NCBI RefSeq assembly: GCF_002234675.1
Contig: NC_019867.2
Span: forward strand, 31,128,614 to 31,192,613
DNA from: Oryzias latipes
Taxonomy: Eukaryota; Chordata; Actinopteri; Beloniformes; Adrianichthyidae
Direction: 5' to 3'
Length of the DNA: 64,000 nucleotides
The notes below the pieces were generated by a model. It was not told the DNA's origin. It did no database searches and was given only the letters and a program-made list of their open reading frames with translations. Position numbers and translations under genes: made by a program. Shown piece after piece: positions 1 to 11,099 of the stretch; the first letter of the stretch is position 1, and each line of letters opens with the position of its first letter.

Positions 1-904
1 AGAATAACTGCTTTGGAGTCATTCTTAATCCGCTCTGGAGGTTGAGGGTTTCCAACGGGAAGTGAACCCCGAAGGAGAATTCCCTTCAGCCCTGAAGGAA
101 ATCTCCCCTGCGCTTCTGACCACGGTCGGTCGGAAAGACGAGAGAAAAGAAAGGAGAAGTCTTCGCGCAGCGAAAGGTTCAACAGTAGACAAAAGTTCAC
201 TTTTAAAAACACAATTGAATGTATTAATATTAAACTGACCAACGTTTGCAAGAGGGGAAGGTTAACAAAAAAGTCCTCTAAACATTACCGACGTTAAATG
301 CATTTTTCCCCAGATTGGTTCTGTACACTATGCAGCATTTCATGCATTTACACCAGGAATAACACTTCAAAAGTACACCTAAATATTGCCATTTTTTATT
401 TCACACCGTACGCTATTTAAAAAGTTATTTATTACAGCCAATATTTTATAACAATGATTTAAATGCAAACTTGCGCATTAACTTGAGCAGCTATGTTTTC
501 CACGCTAACTGTCTCTGTTTTGCAGATGCAGCGGTGTTGCTTTTCTTCTGGAATATGTTCATATTTACTGTAACTCTGCAGCAGCACGTCAAGTTCAGCT
601 GGCGAAAAATACGCAGACCTATTTTTTTCACGGTTGCCATGGTGACTCGTGATATCTGCGCTCCATTGATAATGGCTTCTTATAGTCGCGGTGCGCACGC
701 TAAACTCCGAATCAGTCCACTCAGAGTTGATTGATCTAACTCGGATCAGCTTCTCTGAAACAGAAAACTCAGAGTTGTCAATCTCCCGATTGACCAACTC
801 AGAGTTCAAGTTTAACCTCAGAGTTGGTCGAACCTCCTTTCTGAAACAGGCCCCTGGAATACCCCCCTGGAATAGCCCCTGAATGTTTGAACAGCTGTTG
901 ATGT
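1..904. other. No gene seen; MITE-like block at 700-880
   Basis: No exon is recognisable. From about 700 to 880 the words 'aactcagagtt' and 'actcagagttgat' recur in both orientations and the block ends in 'ctttctgaaacaggcccc'. That is a pattern I associate with teleost MITEs, but I could not define its termini or a target duplication. The two ORFs across 459-882 are shadows of this repeat. Confidence 0.4.
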
Positions 905-1330
905 TTAGATCAGAATCCCATACCTTGTATGAACACTAGGTGGCGCAGACCCATCGACCCATGTTGATGCAATTCGTAGAAGAAGATGCTTTGATGTTTC
1001 ATTCATTTTACGCCTTAGACCGTTTTGAGATGGACACCCAAGAACTAAATGAAGCCAATTCAGTGGCCATTTTTCGGCGGGACGGGTGCCGCCATCATTG
1101 GACATCAGATGACATTGACTGGTCCGAGTTGGTTTGAGTCAATGTTTCTATGGCAACTACTGTTCCCAATCAGGGGGGAGCTTGTTCAAAGTCCACAACA
1201 GTTTTACTGAAAGTGGCTCAAGAGAATCTGTCAATCAAACATTCGAGGTGGGGGCCAGCGGGCAGCACATGCTTTTAGTGAGGCACCTGATTGGTCAGTT
1301 TTTAACTAAAATAACTAGTGATAAAGTAAA
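905..1330 (+). repeat. Dispersed repeat, copy 1
   Basis: This stretch shares blocks with 5890-6150 (opposite strand) and 17050-17345 (same strand). Shared pieces include 'caattcagt.gccatttttt', 'accaatcagg.gtgagcttgtt' and 'gagaatctgtcaatcaaac'. It has no reading frame that looks coding. The family is not one I can name; the copies are diverged, so it is old. Confidence 0.55.
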
Positions 1331-1986
1331 ACTATCATGAAAATAAAATGAATTTTATCAAAAACATGTTACTAAAATGTACCAGATCCAGAATGGTTCT
1401 TCTGACCAATGGAATGACGGAGTAACGGCTGTTTATATGGAAGTCTATGGGATTTTGGCTTCTTGGAGCCACTTCCTGTTTGAACACCAGGGGGGAGGAG
1501 TCACTCAGTCCACTTCCCATTTCCAGTCAATGGTTTGACCCCATAAATGCTCCATATGGGGAACGAGCCTCCGTCTTGCAGCCCCCATTTACTCCCCATG
1601 TGTCTAATAAAGTGTTCCTTCGTTTCGCTTCGTTTAATTTCGGTTCCTTCTCTGCGCGCGGCGTCCGCCGTTTGAGAGCGGGCACGCGCACGAAGCGGAA
1701 TTTTCTTTCTTTCTTTTTAGAGCAGATGACCGCGCCCTCACCGCGAGCACCCGCACATTGACCCGATCGAGCCTGGTTCGTGCGCAGTCACATACAGTAC
1801 CCCTAACAGGCCGAAGGGGTGGAGCTCGAAGACAAAACAGTCCATAGGTTTCACCGCATTGGGCCGGGCCGCTGTGAGCCGTAAATCAAACGCACACTGA
1901 CATGTCAGTTCATTTAAAAGGCTGAGTTTGCTTTTATGGAAGCTGATTGGCCGAAAAAAGACGTCAGGCAACCACTCCTGCGCTGG

Positions 1987-2033
1987 TGATTGGCTGAGTT
2001 AGAATGTTGCCGCCCACAAGCAGCTTATATAAA
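1987..2033 (+). promoter_or_regulatory. ppia promoter: inverted CCAAT box and TATA box
   Basis: A 'gattggctgag' (inverted CCAAT, ATTGG near 1988) lies about 35 bp upstream of 'cttatataaacc' (TATATAA at about 2026-2033). The cyclophilin ATG is at 2122, which leaves a 5' UTR of roughly 60 nt. The flanking sequence is CpG-rich. Spacing and motifs are seen directly; promoter activity is inferred. Confidence 0.65.
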
Positions 2034-2121
2034 CCTAAGCTTGTCGCCTCCATCTTTTCTCCGGTTTCCCGCGAACCCGTTGTGTCTTGTCCTCCCGGCT
2101 CAGACGTCCGCATCTGCAGAG

Positions 2122-3531
2122 ATGAGCAAACCCAGAGTCTTCTTTGACATCGCCGTTGACGGCAGCCCCGCGGGCCGGATCGTGATGGAGGCAAGTGCCC
2201 GGTGGAGCAGCACCGGCCCCGAAGCACGTTTCCTGTCGATTTTCGCATTGTAGGCGCGCGGCCTGCTGCTATGTTGACTTGCTTGGCGCGAGAGCGTGTG
2301 CACGTGCTCAGAGTTTCTCCCAGCTAGCCGCATTTCGGGAATCCAGTCCCGGATCCGCCTTGTTCTCCCTTCGATTTTCTGCAATAGTTCCGGGTTGCCC
2401 GTTAACAACCGGAATGTTGTAGGCGCCGCCACGCGCCGGAGTTACGCGTGGAAGCTAATGCTAACCTCCGCAGCCGCGCGGCGCTTTGTTTCACTTCCCG
2501 GCGGCTCTCAATTTGGAATTTGAGTCCCGGAACCGCACGCGGGTTGATCCTCGGGACCTGGATATGAACTCGTGTGTATTTTGGCTTTCAGCCTGACCCG
2601 GTACACTTCCGCGGCCTGGGAGACGTTCTGGAAAGTTCCACAGTCAGCGCGATCTGTGGGGGAGGGGCGCGGAACCGGTTTTTATTGCAGATGTGGAAAT
2701 GGTCTCGCGTGAGCTGCTCTGCGGAGTCTCTGCAGGCCGTGACCGTAATGCACCGGTACTCCGCCTCCGTTGGGCGTTTCCGGTGAACGGGCGCGGTAAA
2801 CCTGAAGCCCGGGCCCGTCTGCACGCGCATGCGTCAGTGGCGCAGTGCGCGCACCCCCCCAGCTGAATCTAAGGAGTTGTTTTGCTTCTAAAAGGGGGCA
2901 GACTGGAATGCGTGAAGTGATCGTGACTCTTTATTCCCACAGCTGAGAGCGGACGTGGTGCCCAAGACTGCCGAGAACTTCCGCGCCCTTTGCACCGGAG
3001 AGAAGGGCTTCGGGTACAAGGGCAGCGGCTTCCACCGCGTCATCCCCCGCTTCATGTGCCAGGTGAGCTCCTGCTGCAGAGCAGCTGGAACCCAGTGTGG
3101 GGCCTTCTCCTGCAGGCATCTCTGTTTGTGACGCACAGGGGGGGGACTTCACCAACCACAACGGAACCGGAGGAAAGTCCATCTACGGCAACAAGTTCGC
3201 CGATGAGAACTTCACGCTGACGCACACCGGACCCGGCATCCTCTCCATGGCCAACGCCGGTCCGAACACCAACGGGTCGCAGTTCTTCATCTGCACAGAA
3301 AAGACGGCATGGTAGGGGTCACACGGGGGGTTTCTGCTGCTGTGTTGGGTCAGGGTCCCTTCGCCGGCCCCCGTGAGCTGACCCTGCTCTGTCCGCAGGC
3401 TGGATGGCAAACACGTGGTGTTCGGCCAGGTGGTGGAGGGCATGGACGTGGTGAGGAAGATGGAGTCCTTGGGCAGCCAGTCGGGAAAAACCAGCGCCAA
3501 GATCACCATTGCAAACTGCGGGCAGCTCTGA
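2122..3531 (+). CDS. ppia: Peptidyl-prolyl cis-trans isomerase A (cyclophilin A)
   Basis: Cytosolic prolyl isomerase, the cyclosporin-binding cyclophilin. Four exons: 2122-2190, 2943-3062, 3139-3311 and 3399-3531. They join in frame to about 164 aa, the usual cyclophilin A length. Visible family motifs are VFFDIAVDG at the start, the catalytic region FHRVIP (Arg55 equivalent) with FMCQGGDF, then [13 protein letters not shown], and the cyclosporin-binding Trp in [13 protein letters not shown]; the protein ends in ANCGQL. Intron 1 appears to use a GC donor (GAG|gcaagt), because the next exon begins [13 protein letters not shown] in phase 0. One oddity is VIPRFMCQ where the family normally has VIPGFMCQ. 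ATTAAA (about 3720) and AATAAA (about 3766) follow the stop. Fish have several ppia paralogues and I cannot say which one this is. Confidence 0.93.
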
Positions 3532-3718
3532 GTTCTTGCACTTAAACCCGTCCCCACTGTAGCTACACCCTTTGTAGGCTCCGCCCCTCCATGTTTCAAC
3601 ATTCCTACTGATGGAGATTTAAATGATCATCCCCTTTTTTTTTAAAAGAAAATCTCGGTTAAGGTTTATGTTGCTGCATTTGTGAATTTGCCTTTTGGAA
3701 GTTTTGTTTGACATCTTC

Positions 3719-3771
3719 CATTAAAGCCCCGACGTTTTTTTTTTTTTTTGTTTAATCAAAGGTATAATAAA
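3719..3771 (+). terminator. Candidate polyadenylation signals of ppia
   Basis: The sequence 'ccattaaagcccc' (ATTAAA) and, 40 bp on, 'tataataaaataag' (AATAAA) lie about 190-240 bp after the stop codon. A further 'gaaataaaac' is at about 4066. Which one is used cannot be told from sequence. Confidence 0.5.
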
Positions 3772-3779
3772 ATAAGAGA

Positions 3780-4440
3780 TGCCTCGACAATGACATGTCT
3801 GCCTTGTTTTTTCAGCTTCTGAAAGTTTTGATATGAACTGTGCTAAAATCTGCCTCTACTGGTGGTATGTTGGTACTGCAGCTTGTAATCTTTTTGACCC
3901 TAAGTGTTTCCACCTTTGGTTTTCCAAGCAAACTGCCTGGAAACTAGGACTTTTTTTATTTGGTGTCATCTCAAAGATTGCAAGTCTTGGGTTTCAAAAA
4001 AGTCATTTAATTTTGTTTTGGACAGAACTTTTACATCTAAGATACTGAACACTTGTTCAAGCAGGAAATAAAACTTGCTTTGGGAAAACTTGCATGGGAT
4101 TGATTCAAATGGATGTCAGTCCCACTTTGCTGGTACCAGTTTGGACCCCTTAAAGCCCTAAGAACCGCCTAATCCTTGGTGGTACAGAATCAACAAGGCT
4201 CTGGAAACATTCCTCTCAGAATCAGAATCTTTTATCATTCTGCAGTGCACAATGAAATTTTTTCCAGCAACTCTCGTCCAACAATATAAAAAGGTAGAAT
4301 AAAATAAAATGGGAATAAGGAGCTATATAAGGCATAAATACTGTACAGTAGAGTGGGGTGAATATTGCACATGAGTGGGTATTCCACATTAGAATATACA
4401 GCATTAAATGGAAGAGTTTGGTCCATGTTGAGATGACAGC
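3780..4440. other. Intergenic, nothing recognised
   Basis: AT-rich sequence after the cyclophilin gene. No exon, RNA gene or clear repeat boundary is visible, apart from a possible third polyadenylation signal at about 4066. Confidence 0.4.
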
Positions 4441-5545
4441 ATCAGTTGCTGCAGGTTTGTCCTCTGAACATCCATGATGCTGGTCTCCCGTTCAACCACA
4501 TCCCAAAGGTTCTCTATTGGGTTCTGGTGACTGGAGGCAGTTTGAGTCCAGAGAACTCATTGTCATGTTCTAGAAAAAGTGACAAAATCTGGAAATCACA
4601 CTGCATGATTTGTTCAAATTTGGATGCTGCTACTGCAAGTGAGCATTTGAACACCTGAGAAAATTGATATTTGGGAGGGACTTTGGCCCACTCCTCCACA
4701 GATCTTCTGTAGATCAGTCGGGTTTCTGGGTCTGTTGCTGAAAAACAGAGTTTGAGCTTCTTCCTATGCTTTAGGTCTGAGGTCTTGAGACTGGCTAAGC
4801 CTCTCCAGAAGCTTGATATGGTTCTTAAGCCCCTCCTCGGTTCTCCTGGCTGTGTCCTTTGGATCATTGGTGTGTCTGGACAGCTCTTTGGTCCTGGTCC
4901 TATTACTAGTTGGAGTCTTACTCATTGCATGTGATGGACAGATGCCTTGTTGCAGCAAACCACCTCAAACAGGTCCTTCTAGGTGGACTAATGGGTCTTT
5001 GATGGCTCAGAAGATAGAAGTTTAAATACTTATTTGCAGCGTAGATGTTTATCTTAGTGGACATGCACCTAAGATGAACATGTCGAACCCCTCCATGATT
5101 TCTCGTGGGAGAACTTTAAAATCCCCAGAGGTTCAAATGTTTATTTGCCTCACTGTAGGTCCACTGTGGTCAGAAAGGGATGGACACGGTCAGCAACAAT
5201 ACTCGGGTACGCTGTGGTGTTGGAACCATGCTCAACTGGTACTAAGAAAATATCCCCCACACCATGACACCACCACCACCAGCCTGAACCGTTGATACAA
5301 GGCAGGATGGATCCATGCTTTCATGTTGTTGAGGCCAAATTCTGACCCTACCATCTGAATGTGGCAGCAGAAATGGAGACTCATCAGACCAGACAACGTT
5401 TTTCCATCTTCTATGGTCCAGTTTTGGTGAGTCTGTGTAAATTGTAGCCTCAGGTTCCTGTTCTTAGCTGACAGCAGTGGTACCCGGTGTGGTCTTCTGC
5501 TGCTGTAGTCCATCTGCCTCCAGGTTGGACGTGTTGTTCTTTCAG
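4440..5545 (-). mobile_element. Tc1-like transposon, decayed (minus strand)
   Basis: On the minus strand from about 5513 the translation contains SRRPHRVPLLSAKNRNLRL, then (after a frame change) the Tc1-family phrase W-SDES-F-L, DGRVRIW-QQHESMDPSC and a QAGGGGVMVWG-like stretch. Continuing to about 4450 there are pieces of the 3' transposase half (PIENLWD-like 'caatagagaacctttggg'). Many stops and frameshifts show it is dead. It is closely related to the plus-strand copy at 41590-42260. Terminal repeats were not located. Confidence 0.75.
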
Positions 5546-5889
5546 AGATGCTCTTCTGCAGACCTCGGTTGTCGGTTCTTTTTTTTAAAGTGAATTATGA
5601 CACGAATGAACAAATTAGATATGGGATTTTTTGGAATATGTTTTTATATATAAATGAGTTGACCCCTTCATTGATTCAGCTGTGTTGTGTTGTTCTTGAG
5701 TTCTTCATGAGAACCTCCTTCTCTGCCTCTGGGAAGTATTCTGCTCGTTTCTCCTTCCATCTCTTTTCATTTTGAATCTGGAATTCTGTGACCAATCAGA
5801 CGGGTCTTAATGTTTTTTTAGCATGTATGAACTCAAACTCATCAGGTGTTTTGGAACGGACAGACTTGGCGCAGGGGCGGAGTTTGTTC

Positions 5890-6150
5890 TTTATTAAGTT
5901 TTAAACCGAACAATCAGATACCTCGATAGTAGGCGGTCTCACATCCGACGCTCAAAACGTTTGACATATTTTCTCAAGGTCACTTCTGATTGGTGAGAGT
6001 AGTTGCCATAGAAACCATGACTTGCTTACTGATGACTTCTGGCTCAGGTAGCACTGGTGACTATTTGACTCCGCCCACTTCAACAGCATAACAGGAATCG
6101 TTGATTGTCCAGTGGCCGTTTGATGAACTGTGACCTTTTTTGATGAACTG
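5890..6150 (-). repeat. Dispersed repeat, copy 2 (inverted)
   Basis: Reverse-complement relative of the block at 905-1330; it includes 'cttctgattggtgagagtagttgccatag' read in pieces against that copy. No coding potential seen. Confidence 0.45.
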
Positions 6151-6577
6151 CGACTTTTAAAGCAACCATGTCGTGTTTATTCCTCAGTAAAAACAAACTC
6201 AAAGCAATATTTTCATTTATTCACGCATTTCTGAGTATTCCTGCTCTCTGAGGACCAGCCCCTCCCAATCTGCGAAAAAGAGTGGTTCCTCATTGTGACG
6301 TGACAAAGTGAGGACAGCCCCTTACAGAAAGAGTCTGCACTGCCAGCTCCGCCCCCAGGCTAACACATACGCCCACTTGCTGCTCGGAGCTAGTAGTGAT
6401 CGGCTTTTTCTTTCTATAATGAACAATCTGAACATCCATCTTTGGTGCTTTAAGGGGGCGGGGCTTCTTAGGTTTTGCGTATCTGCTGTCAATCAAACAT
6501 TCAACATCATCTAGTTCCATTTTGTTTATTTGTTTATTTTTCCAGAAATAAACAGGAGATAGTGTCTCTGGGTTCAA

Positions 6578-6597
6578 GGGGGGGGGGGGGGGGGGGT
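6578..6597 (+). repeat. Poly-G tract in 3' region of Dkk-like gene
   Basis: An uninterrupted run of about 20 G on the plus strand, so a C tract in the minus-strand transcript just downstream of its stop codon. The same strand has AATAAA on the far side (the 'gtttatttgtttattttt' near 6523 read in reverse). Confidence 0.8.
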
Positions 6598-6651
6598 CTA
6601 AACATCTACCATCTACATTAAATAAAGGCAGTGGGCGGGGGGGCATTGATG

Positions 6652-9600
6652 TCAGCAGCTCCACTCTGCCGTTCTCCTTTTTTTCCCAGAGTGCCTTGTG
6701 TTCCTCTTTCCCTTTGAAGGTGAGGGCGCACACACGCCCTGGCGCTTGTTTTTCCCCGCCCCCGCCGGACGGGTGGTGCAGGTGAGACCCGCGGCGCAGG
6801 CGCAGCGGCCCAGGGTCCTCTTCAGCTTGGTGGCGGCCCGCAGCAGACAGGCGTCGCCCTCCAGCGGAATCCTCTGGCAGCGTTTTCCGGTCAGGTATCG
6901 AACGCAGCACAGACCCTCTGCACAGTCTCCGGAGCGCACGCAGGCCGCCATCTCCGCCCCTGAAACCCAACCGTGTCAGTTCACCGCCAGCTGCCGTGCA
7001 TTCTGGGAGTTCACGCCCACAGCTCACCTTTGGTTCTGTTGAAGCCGTGCATCGGTGTGTCCACGTCTCTGTGGACATGTGCGTCCGCCGGCCCGTCACG
7101 CGCCAACGGCCTCCTCTGAGCTCTGTTGCTGCAGCCCCCCCTCTGAAAACACAGCGTTTGAGGGTCAGTCTATGGAAACCGGAACAGCCCTGACGAGTGG
7201 AAGTTCAGCATCAGTTGCCAAAGCAGAATGTTGGATTCCAGGCGAGATGTTAAGGAGCAGAGGTCACCTGGCCCACTTTCATCCACCGACATTTACACAC
7301 CGGTGAATACGGCGACATGAATGTTTGCACCAAGTCACCTGTAACCTCATAGAAATGTTAGATTATCAAGCTAATGTGCTCCCCAAAACTACGGTCACAT
7401 GTGCCAAAATACTGGAGTGGGAATCGGGAGGCAGACGTCGCATTTTTACACGCCGCATTTTTACACGCCGCAATTTAACACTCGATCAATTTAACTCTTG
7501 TGCTATCTTAGATGACCCCCCCCTTCCATTGACGTGTTCTCCCTACCATGACAAAGGTGGATAAAGGTGGAAAGATTTCATGTAATCCATGGACACCAGT
7601 GAAGATCACAAATCATTGAAGAAAAAAGGTTCAGAGCACTGTCTAGTGCAGAGGTGGGCACTGAGGGCCGCATTCCTGCATGTTTTCCAGCATACCCTGC
7701 TCTGGCATGTTCTAATTGGCTGGACACACCTGAACCAGGTAATCAGCCATGAGTAGGGCAAGACTATCTGGAAATCATGCAGACACACCGGCCCTCGAGG
7801 CCTGGAATTGCCCACCCCTGGTCTAGTGGGTCTAAATGACCCAACTCCCAATGTTAAAGTGCCTAGGATAGAACAAGGGTTAAGATTTGAACAAGACTCT
7901 AATGTGTGTTCAAAATCTGAGTTGGGAATGACCAGGGGTGCCAAAGGCCTGCTTTTTACGTGCCCTGGGCAGTGTGCGGCGTTCCACTGGATTTGGATGT
8001 CTGGAGACATTCACACATCGTCCAATCAGAGCTGCTGCCGGCGAGCGATCCGGCTGCCACCGCATTGTGGCCGCCCAGCCGTTGTCCTACTTTGTAAAGG
8101 CGTCATCCTCGCCTGGCTGCCGTCGTCTGCATTTATTAGCCCGCCTTCCATTTTTCCAAAAGTCGGGCGGCTAATCCCTACCGTCCGGTGGCCGTTGTAT
8201 ATGTGACCGTAGCATAAGAGGCGCTAACACCACAAAAACCGTCACTAAGGGAAAAGCACACAGCCAGACGCAGGTCTCGGAGTTGCCGTATCAACGCCAT
8301 GATGAGTTTTCTGCACCATCGGTACCGTCTCCCCATTTGGGCCCTCGGCAGCCGGGATCGCCAGATTGATGTCGGGTCATCGCCGGACTCCCGGCCCATG
8401 TCAACAGCTCCTGTCGAGTAGCAGCGCGATTTCTAACAATCGGATAGCGGCACTGCGGCAGGGGGGGTGTCAGTCTGAAACCCACAGATTATCCTTCCAC
8501 TGGACGGCCACCACGCAACGTCCCAATGTGCCCGGGGGGCCAGTGAGCGATGTAAAAAAGGTTCCAAACAGGAAGTTTCAGCTGGTTCCAAGACGCCTAA
8601 ACAGCTGTTACTCTATTGGTCAGAAGAACTGTTCTGGTTCTGATACCTTTTTAATTTTAAACATGTTGTGATGATCCTCAGTCTTCTAGATTATTAAAAA
8701 TGATTCCTCTACTATAAAATTGTGGTTTAACCCTTGTGACCCCCCCCCTTCCATTGAGGTGTTCTCCCTACCATGACAAAGGTGGATGAAGGTGGAAAGA
8801 TTTCATGTAATCCATGGACACCAGTGAAGATCACAAATCATTGAAGAAAAAAGGTTCAGAGCACTGTCTAGTGGGTCTAGATGACCCCACTACCGACCTT
8901 GGAGGCACGTTAACGTTGGGAGTTGGGTCATCTGGACCCCACTAGACAGTGCTCTGAACCTTTTTCTTCAATGATTTGTGAACCTCACTGGTGTCCATGG
9001 ATTACATGAAATCTTTCCACCTTTATCAGGGTATCTGCTTGTTTAGCGGACGGTCTTGTGGGGTCCAGATGACCCCACTCCTAATGTTAAAATGCCTTGG
9101 ATAAGACAAAGGATAAAATAATTGATGATGACAATCAAAGGTTGAAGATTTCAGTTCACCTGACATGGAAGTCAAAGTAAGAAGTGTTTGTAAAAATACG
9201 TAAACTTATTTGAAATACAGAAATATAGTAAACATTTATTTTAAACATTTTGAAACTGTAGTAATTGAAATTATTCGTGTGCTCCGATTTCTATTGATAC
9301 CTTCTGCGGTTTGGGCGTGGCAGGGAGGAATTGAAGCTGATTTTGGCGGCGGAGCCTCACATCTGCAGACGCCATGTGTTTAAGATCAAAACAAAGCTCC
9401 AAACCACAGATTTCAGAGCCACATTCTGCTAACACTGCAGAAAAAATTGGGGTGGCACACAGTTTCTATCCTGTTCAAACACGGATCGTTCTGCTTTCAT
9501 GTTTGTTTCTATCCTTCTCTGGAGAAATGTCGCTTGAATCCCCCAGAAATGCTCCAAACAGGAGGCTCAGACGTCCCACTAGGCCCACATTGGAGGACAG

Positions 9601-10875
9601 AAGAAAGGAATTCCATTAGTTTAAGGGACTTTCACCGACGTCACCCCCCTCTTCAGTTTTTGAAGTTTTCCAGGATTTATTCATCCAGATCATGCAGTCA
9701 CTGGATTTGGTTTTGTTGCTGCTTCAATTCTGTTTGGAGGAATTTTACTCACGTTTCTAGGGACCGTCTTCTGAGGTCGAACGCAAAGAGTCAAAACATC
9801 TATCATGAAATATATGAGTAGGATCGGTAAATATTAACCGGATTATTTTCAGTTTAATCTCAATCATCAGTTGTGGTTTCCAGAGAAAAACAATAATGTT
9901 CTTAGAATAAAGTGACAATAAATTAAAACATCCCTTACAAAAAAGTAGTTCACTAGAAGTCTGTTTTATTACGTGTAACCCTTGGTCTCTCCTAGGCACT
10001 ATGACATCGGGAGTGGGGTCATCTAGACCCACTAGACAGTGCTCTGAACCTTTTTTCTTCAATGATTTGTGATCTTCACTGGTGTCCATGGATTACATGA
10101 AATCTTTCCACCTTTATCCACCTTTGTCATGGTAGGGAGAACACCTCAATGGAAGGGGGGGGGGGGGGGTCTTAGGATAGCACAAGGGATAGCCGAGCCT
10201 AAGCATGGTGGCTGCATGCAGGACTGGCGCTTGGTGTTCGATTCCCAGGGGGCTCCGTGAGCTTCATCCAGTAAACCTGACTATTTAGCCACAGAGGGGC
10301 CTGAGTCTGGGTCACCGTGTGCCGGTCCCCAGCCCGGATAAAATACGGGGTTGTGTCATGAAGGGCATCCGGCGTAAAATTCTCAGCCTGTGTGGATCGA
10401 TGAAAGCTGATTCACTGTGTCACCCCTGAGTTATACTTGAGTACAAGTACAGCAAGTCTACTACAGACCGTATACGAGTGGTGTAGGAAGTATACTGAGT
10501 ACTTCGTCAGACTGAATTAGAACATTTTAGGTTTAGGTCCCTTCTAGATGGAGAATTTTTGTAAAACACTTACAAAGACTATTATTTGCTAAGGGATGAC
10601 AAACATTTTAGTCAAATAAAAAAAAATAAAGTAAAATTTTTTATCCCAAACCTACAAAGTAAAGAGGTAAAACAGGAAGATGAAGTGACACATTTTGCAA
10701 AACCAGAAAGGACAGAAACAACGTTCCACATCAGAGCCACAGAGAAAAAACAAACCGCTCTCACCGTCTGCTCGGAGCTCTGCAACGTCGCCTCTTTGGA
10801 TGATTGGATGATGTTGGAGTCCAGAGCCAGACTCCAGACCGCAGACACACACAGGACACTGCGCCACAGCCACAT
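6652..10875 (-). CDS. Dickkopf-family secreted protein with one cysteine-rich domain
   Basis: Predicted extracellular Wnt modulator. Three exons on the minus strand: 10875-10765 (37 codons, start MWLWRSVLCVSAVWSLAL, a signal peptide), 7142-7028 and 6959-6652. They join in frame to 177 aa with consensus splice sites (ACG|gtgaga, ttttcag|AGG, AAG|gtgagc, tttcag|GGG). The last exon has ten cysteines in the colipase-fold order of the Dkk C-terminal domain (CRD2): C-x5-C-x5-CC and so on, with CVRSGDCAEGLCC matching the Dkk signature CxRSxDCxxGLCC. A basic tail and a final Cys follow. No CRD1 (N-terminal cysteine-rich domain) is visible in these exons or in the 3.6-kb intron, so the gene is either a CRD2-only Dkk or an exon is missed. 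The intron holds several MITEs. Prokineticin, which shares the fold, is a weaker alternative. Confidence 0.78.
7495..7879 (+). mobile_element. TTAA MITE (piggyBac-like), copy 1, with nested hAT MITE
   Basis: The element begins CTCTTGTGCTATCTTAG and ends CCTAGGATAGAACAAGGG. TTAA lies directly outside each end (7491-7494 and 7880-7883). CCCTT termini plus a TTAA target duplication are the hallmarks of piggyBac-type elements. The inside has no transposase. It is split at 7649-7820 by a hAT MITE. Confidence 0.85.
7649..7820. mobile_element. hAT-type MITE inserted in the TTAA MITE
   Basis: 172 bp with inverted termini CAGAGGTGGGCA... and ...TTGCCCACCCCTG. It is flanked by the exact 8-bp duplication GTCTAGTG (7641-7648 and 7821-7828). 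An 8-bp target duplication and CAG-type ends indicate a non-autonomous hAT element. Confidence 0.88.
7884..8726. other. Intron of Dkk-like gene, no exon recognised
   Basis: GC-richer than its surroundings (7990-8560) and crossed by ORFs on both strands, but none has a domain I recognise and no cysteine-rich (CRD1-like) exon was found. It looks like an unclassified repeat or degraded insertion. Confidence 0.35.
8731..9112. mobile_element. TTAA MITE copy 2, forward copy with an inverted copy nested inside
   Basis: TTAA at 8727-8730 precedes CCCTTGTGACCCC. From about 8895 the sequence turns into the reverse orientation of the same family (gttgggagttgggtcatctgg... to about 9030), then the forward right end resumes (ggtccagatgaccccactcc, 9055-9112). 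This is a self-nested or rearranged pair. Confidence 0.7.
9979..10188 (-). mobile_element. TTAA MITE copy 3 (reverse orientation)
   Basis: Begins 'cccttggtctctcctaggcac' and ends 'taggatagcacaaggg' with a long poly-G inside the right part. The left flank is GTAA and the right flank is no longer TTAA, so the target duplication has decayed. Confidence 0.75.
10189..10440 (+). mobile_element. tRNA-derived SINE / RTE-tail fragment
   Basis: Starts with a tRNA-like head ('agccgagcctaagcatggtgg' with the B-box-like 'ggtgttcgattccc'). It runs into 'cccagcccggataaa' and 'gaagggcatccggcgtaaaa', a tail widely shared by fish SINEs and RTE-type LINEs. It sits directly against the end of a TTAA MITE. Confidence 0.6.
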
Positions 10876-11070
10876 CTTCCAGTCTCTCTGCTCAGTTTCT
10901 TCAGCAGACTCTTACTTCATCTGATGCGATGCAAAACAAGGAAAATGATGAGAAAACCTTTAATCCTTTGCAAGTTTATCAGTGAGTCCTAAAGCAGAGA
11001 AAGCAGCTTCTTCAGGTGGATTTTCTGTGATCAGCTCTGTTGTCTGCATGCTGCCTTCAGGAGCCCTGGT

Positions 11071-11078
11071 ATTTTATA
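11071..11078 (-). promoter_or_regulatory. TATA box of the Dkk-like gene
   Basis: On the minus strand the sequence reads GGCTATAAAATACC, a strong TATA box about 200 bp upstream of the ATG at 10875. It lies on the correct strand for the Dkk-like gene and opens the intergenic gap shared with slc18a1. Confidence 0.6.
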
Positions 11079-11099
11079 GCCTCGCCGCTCTCTGATCAT

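Noticed and set aside
1738-2432. Minus-strand ORFs over the ppia promoter and exon 1
   Set aside because: GC-rich antisense shadows; the plus strand carries the TATA box and cyclophilin exon.
6290-7099. 269-aa minus-strand ORF across the Dkk-like exons
   Set aside because: It is in a different frame from the cysteine-rich exon and crosses the intron; the spliced frame has the ten-cysteine pattern.
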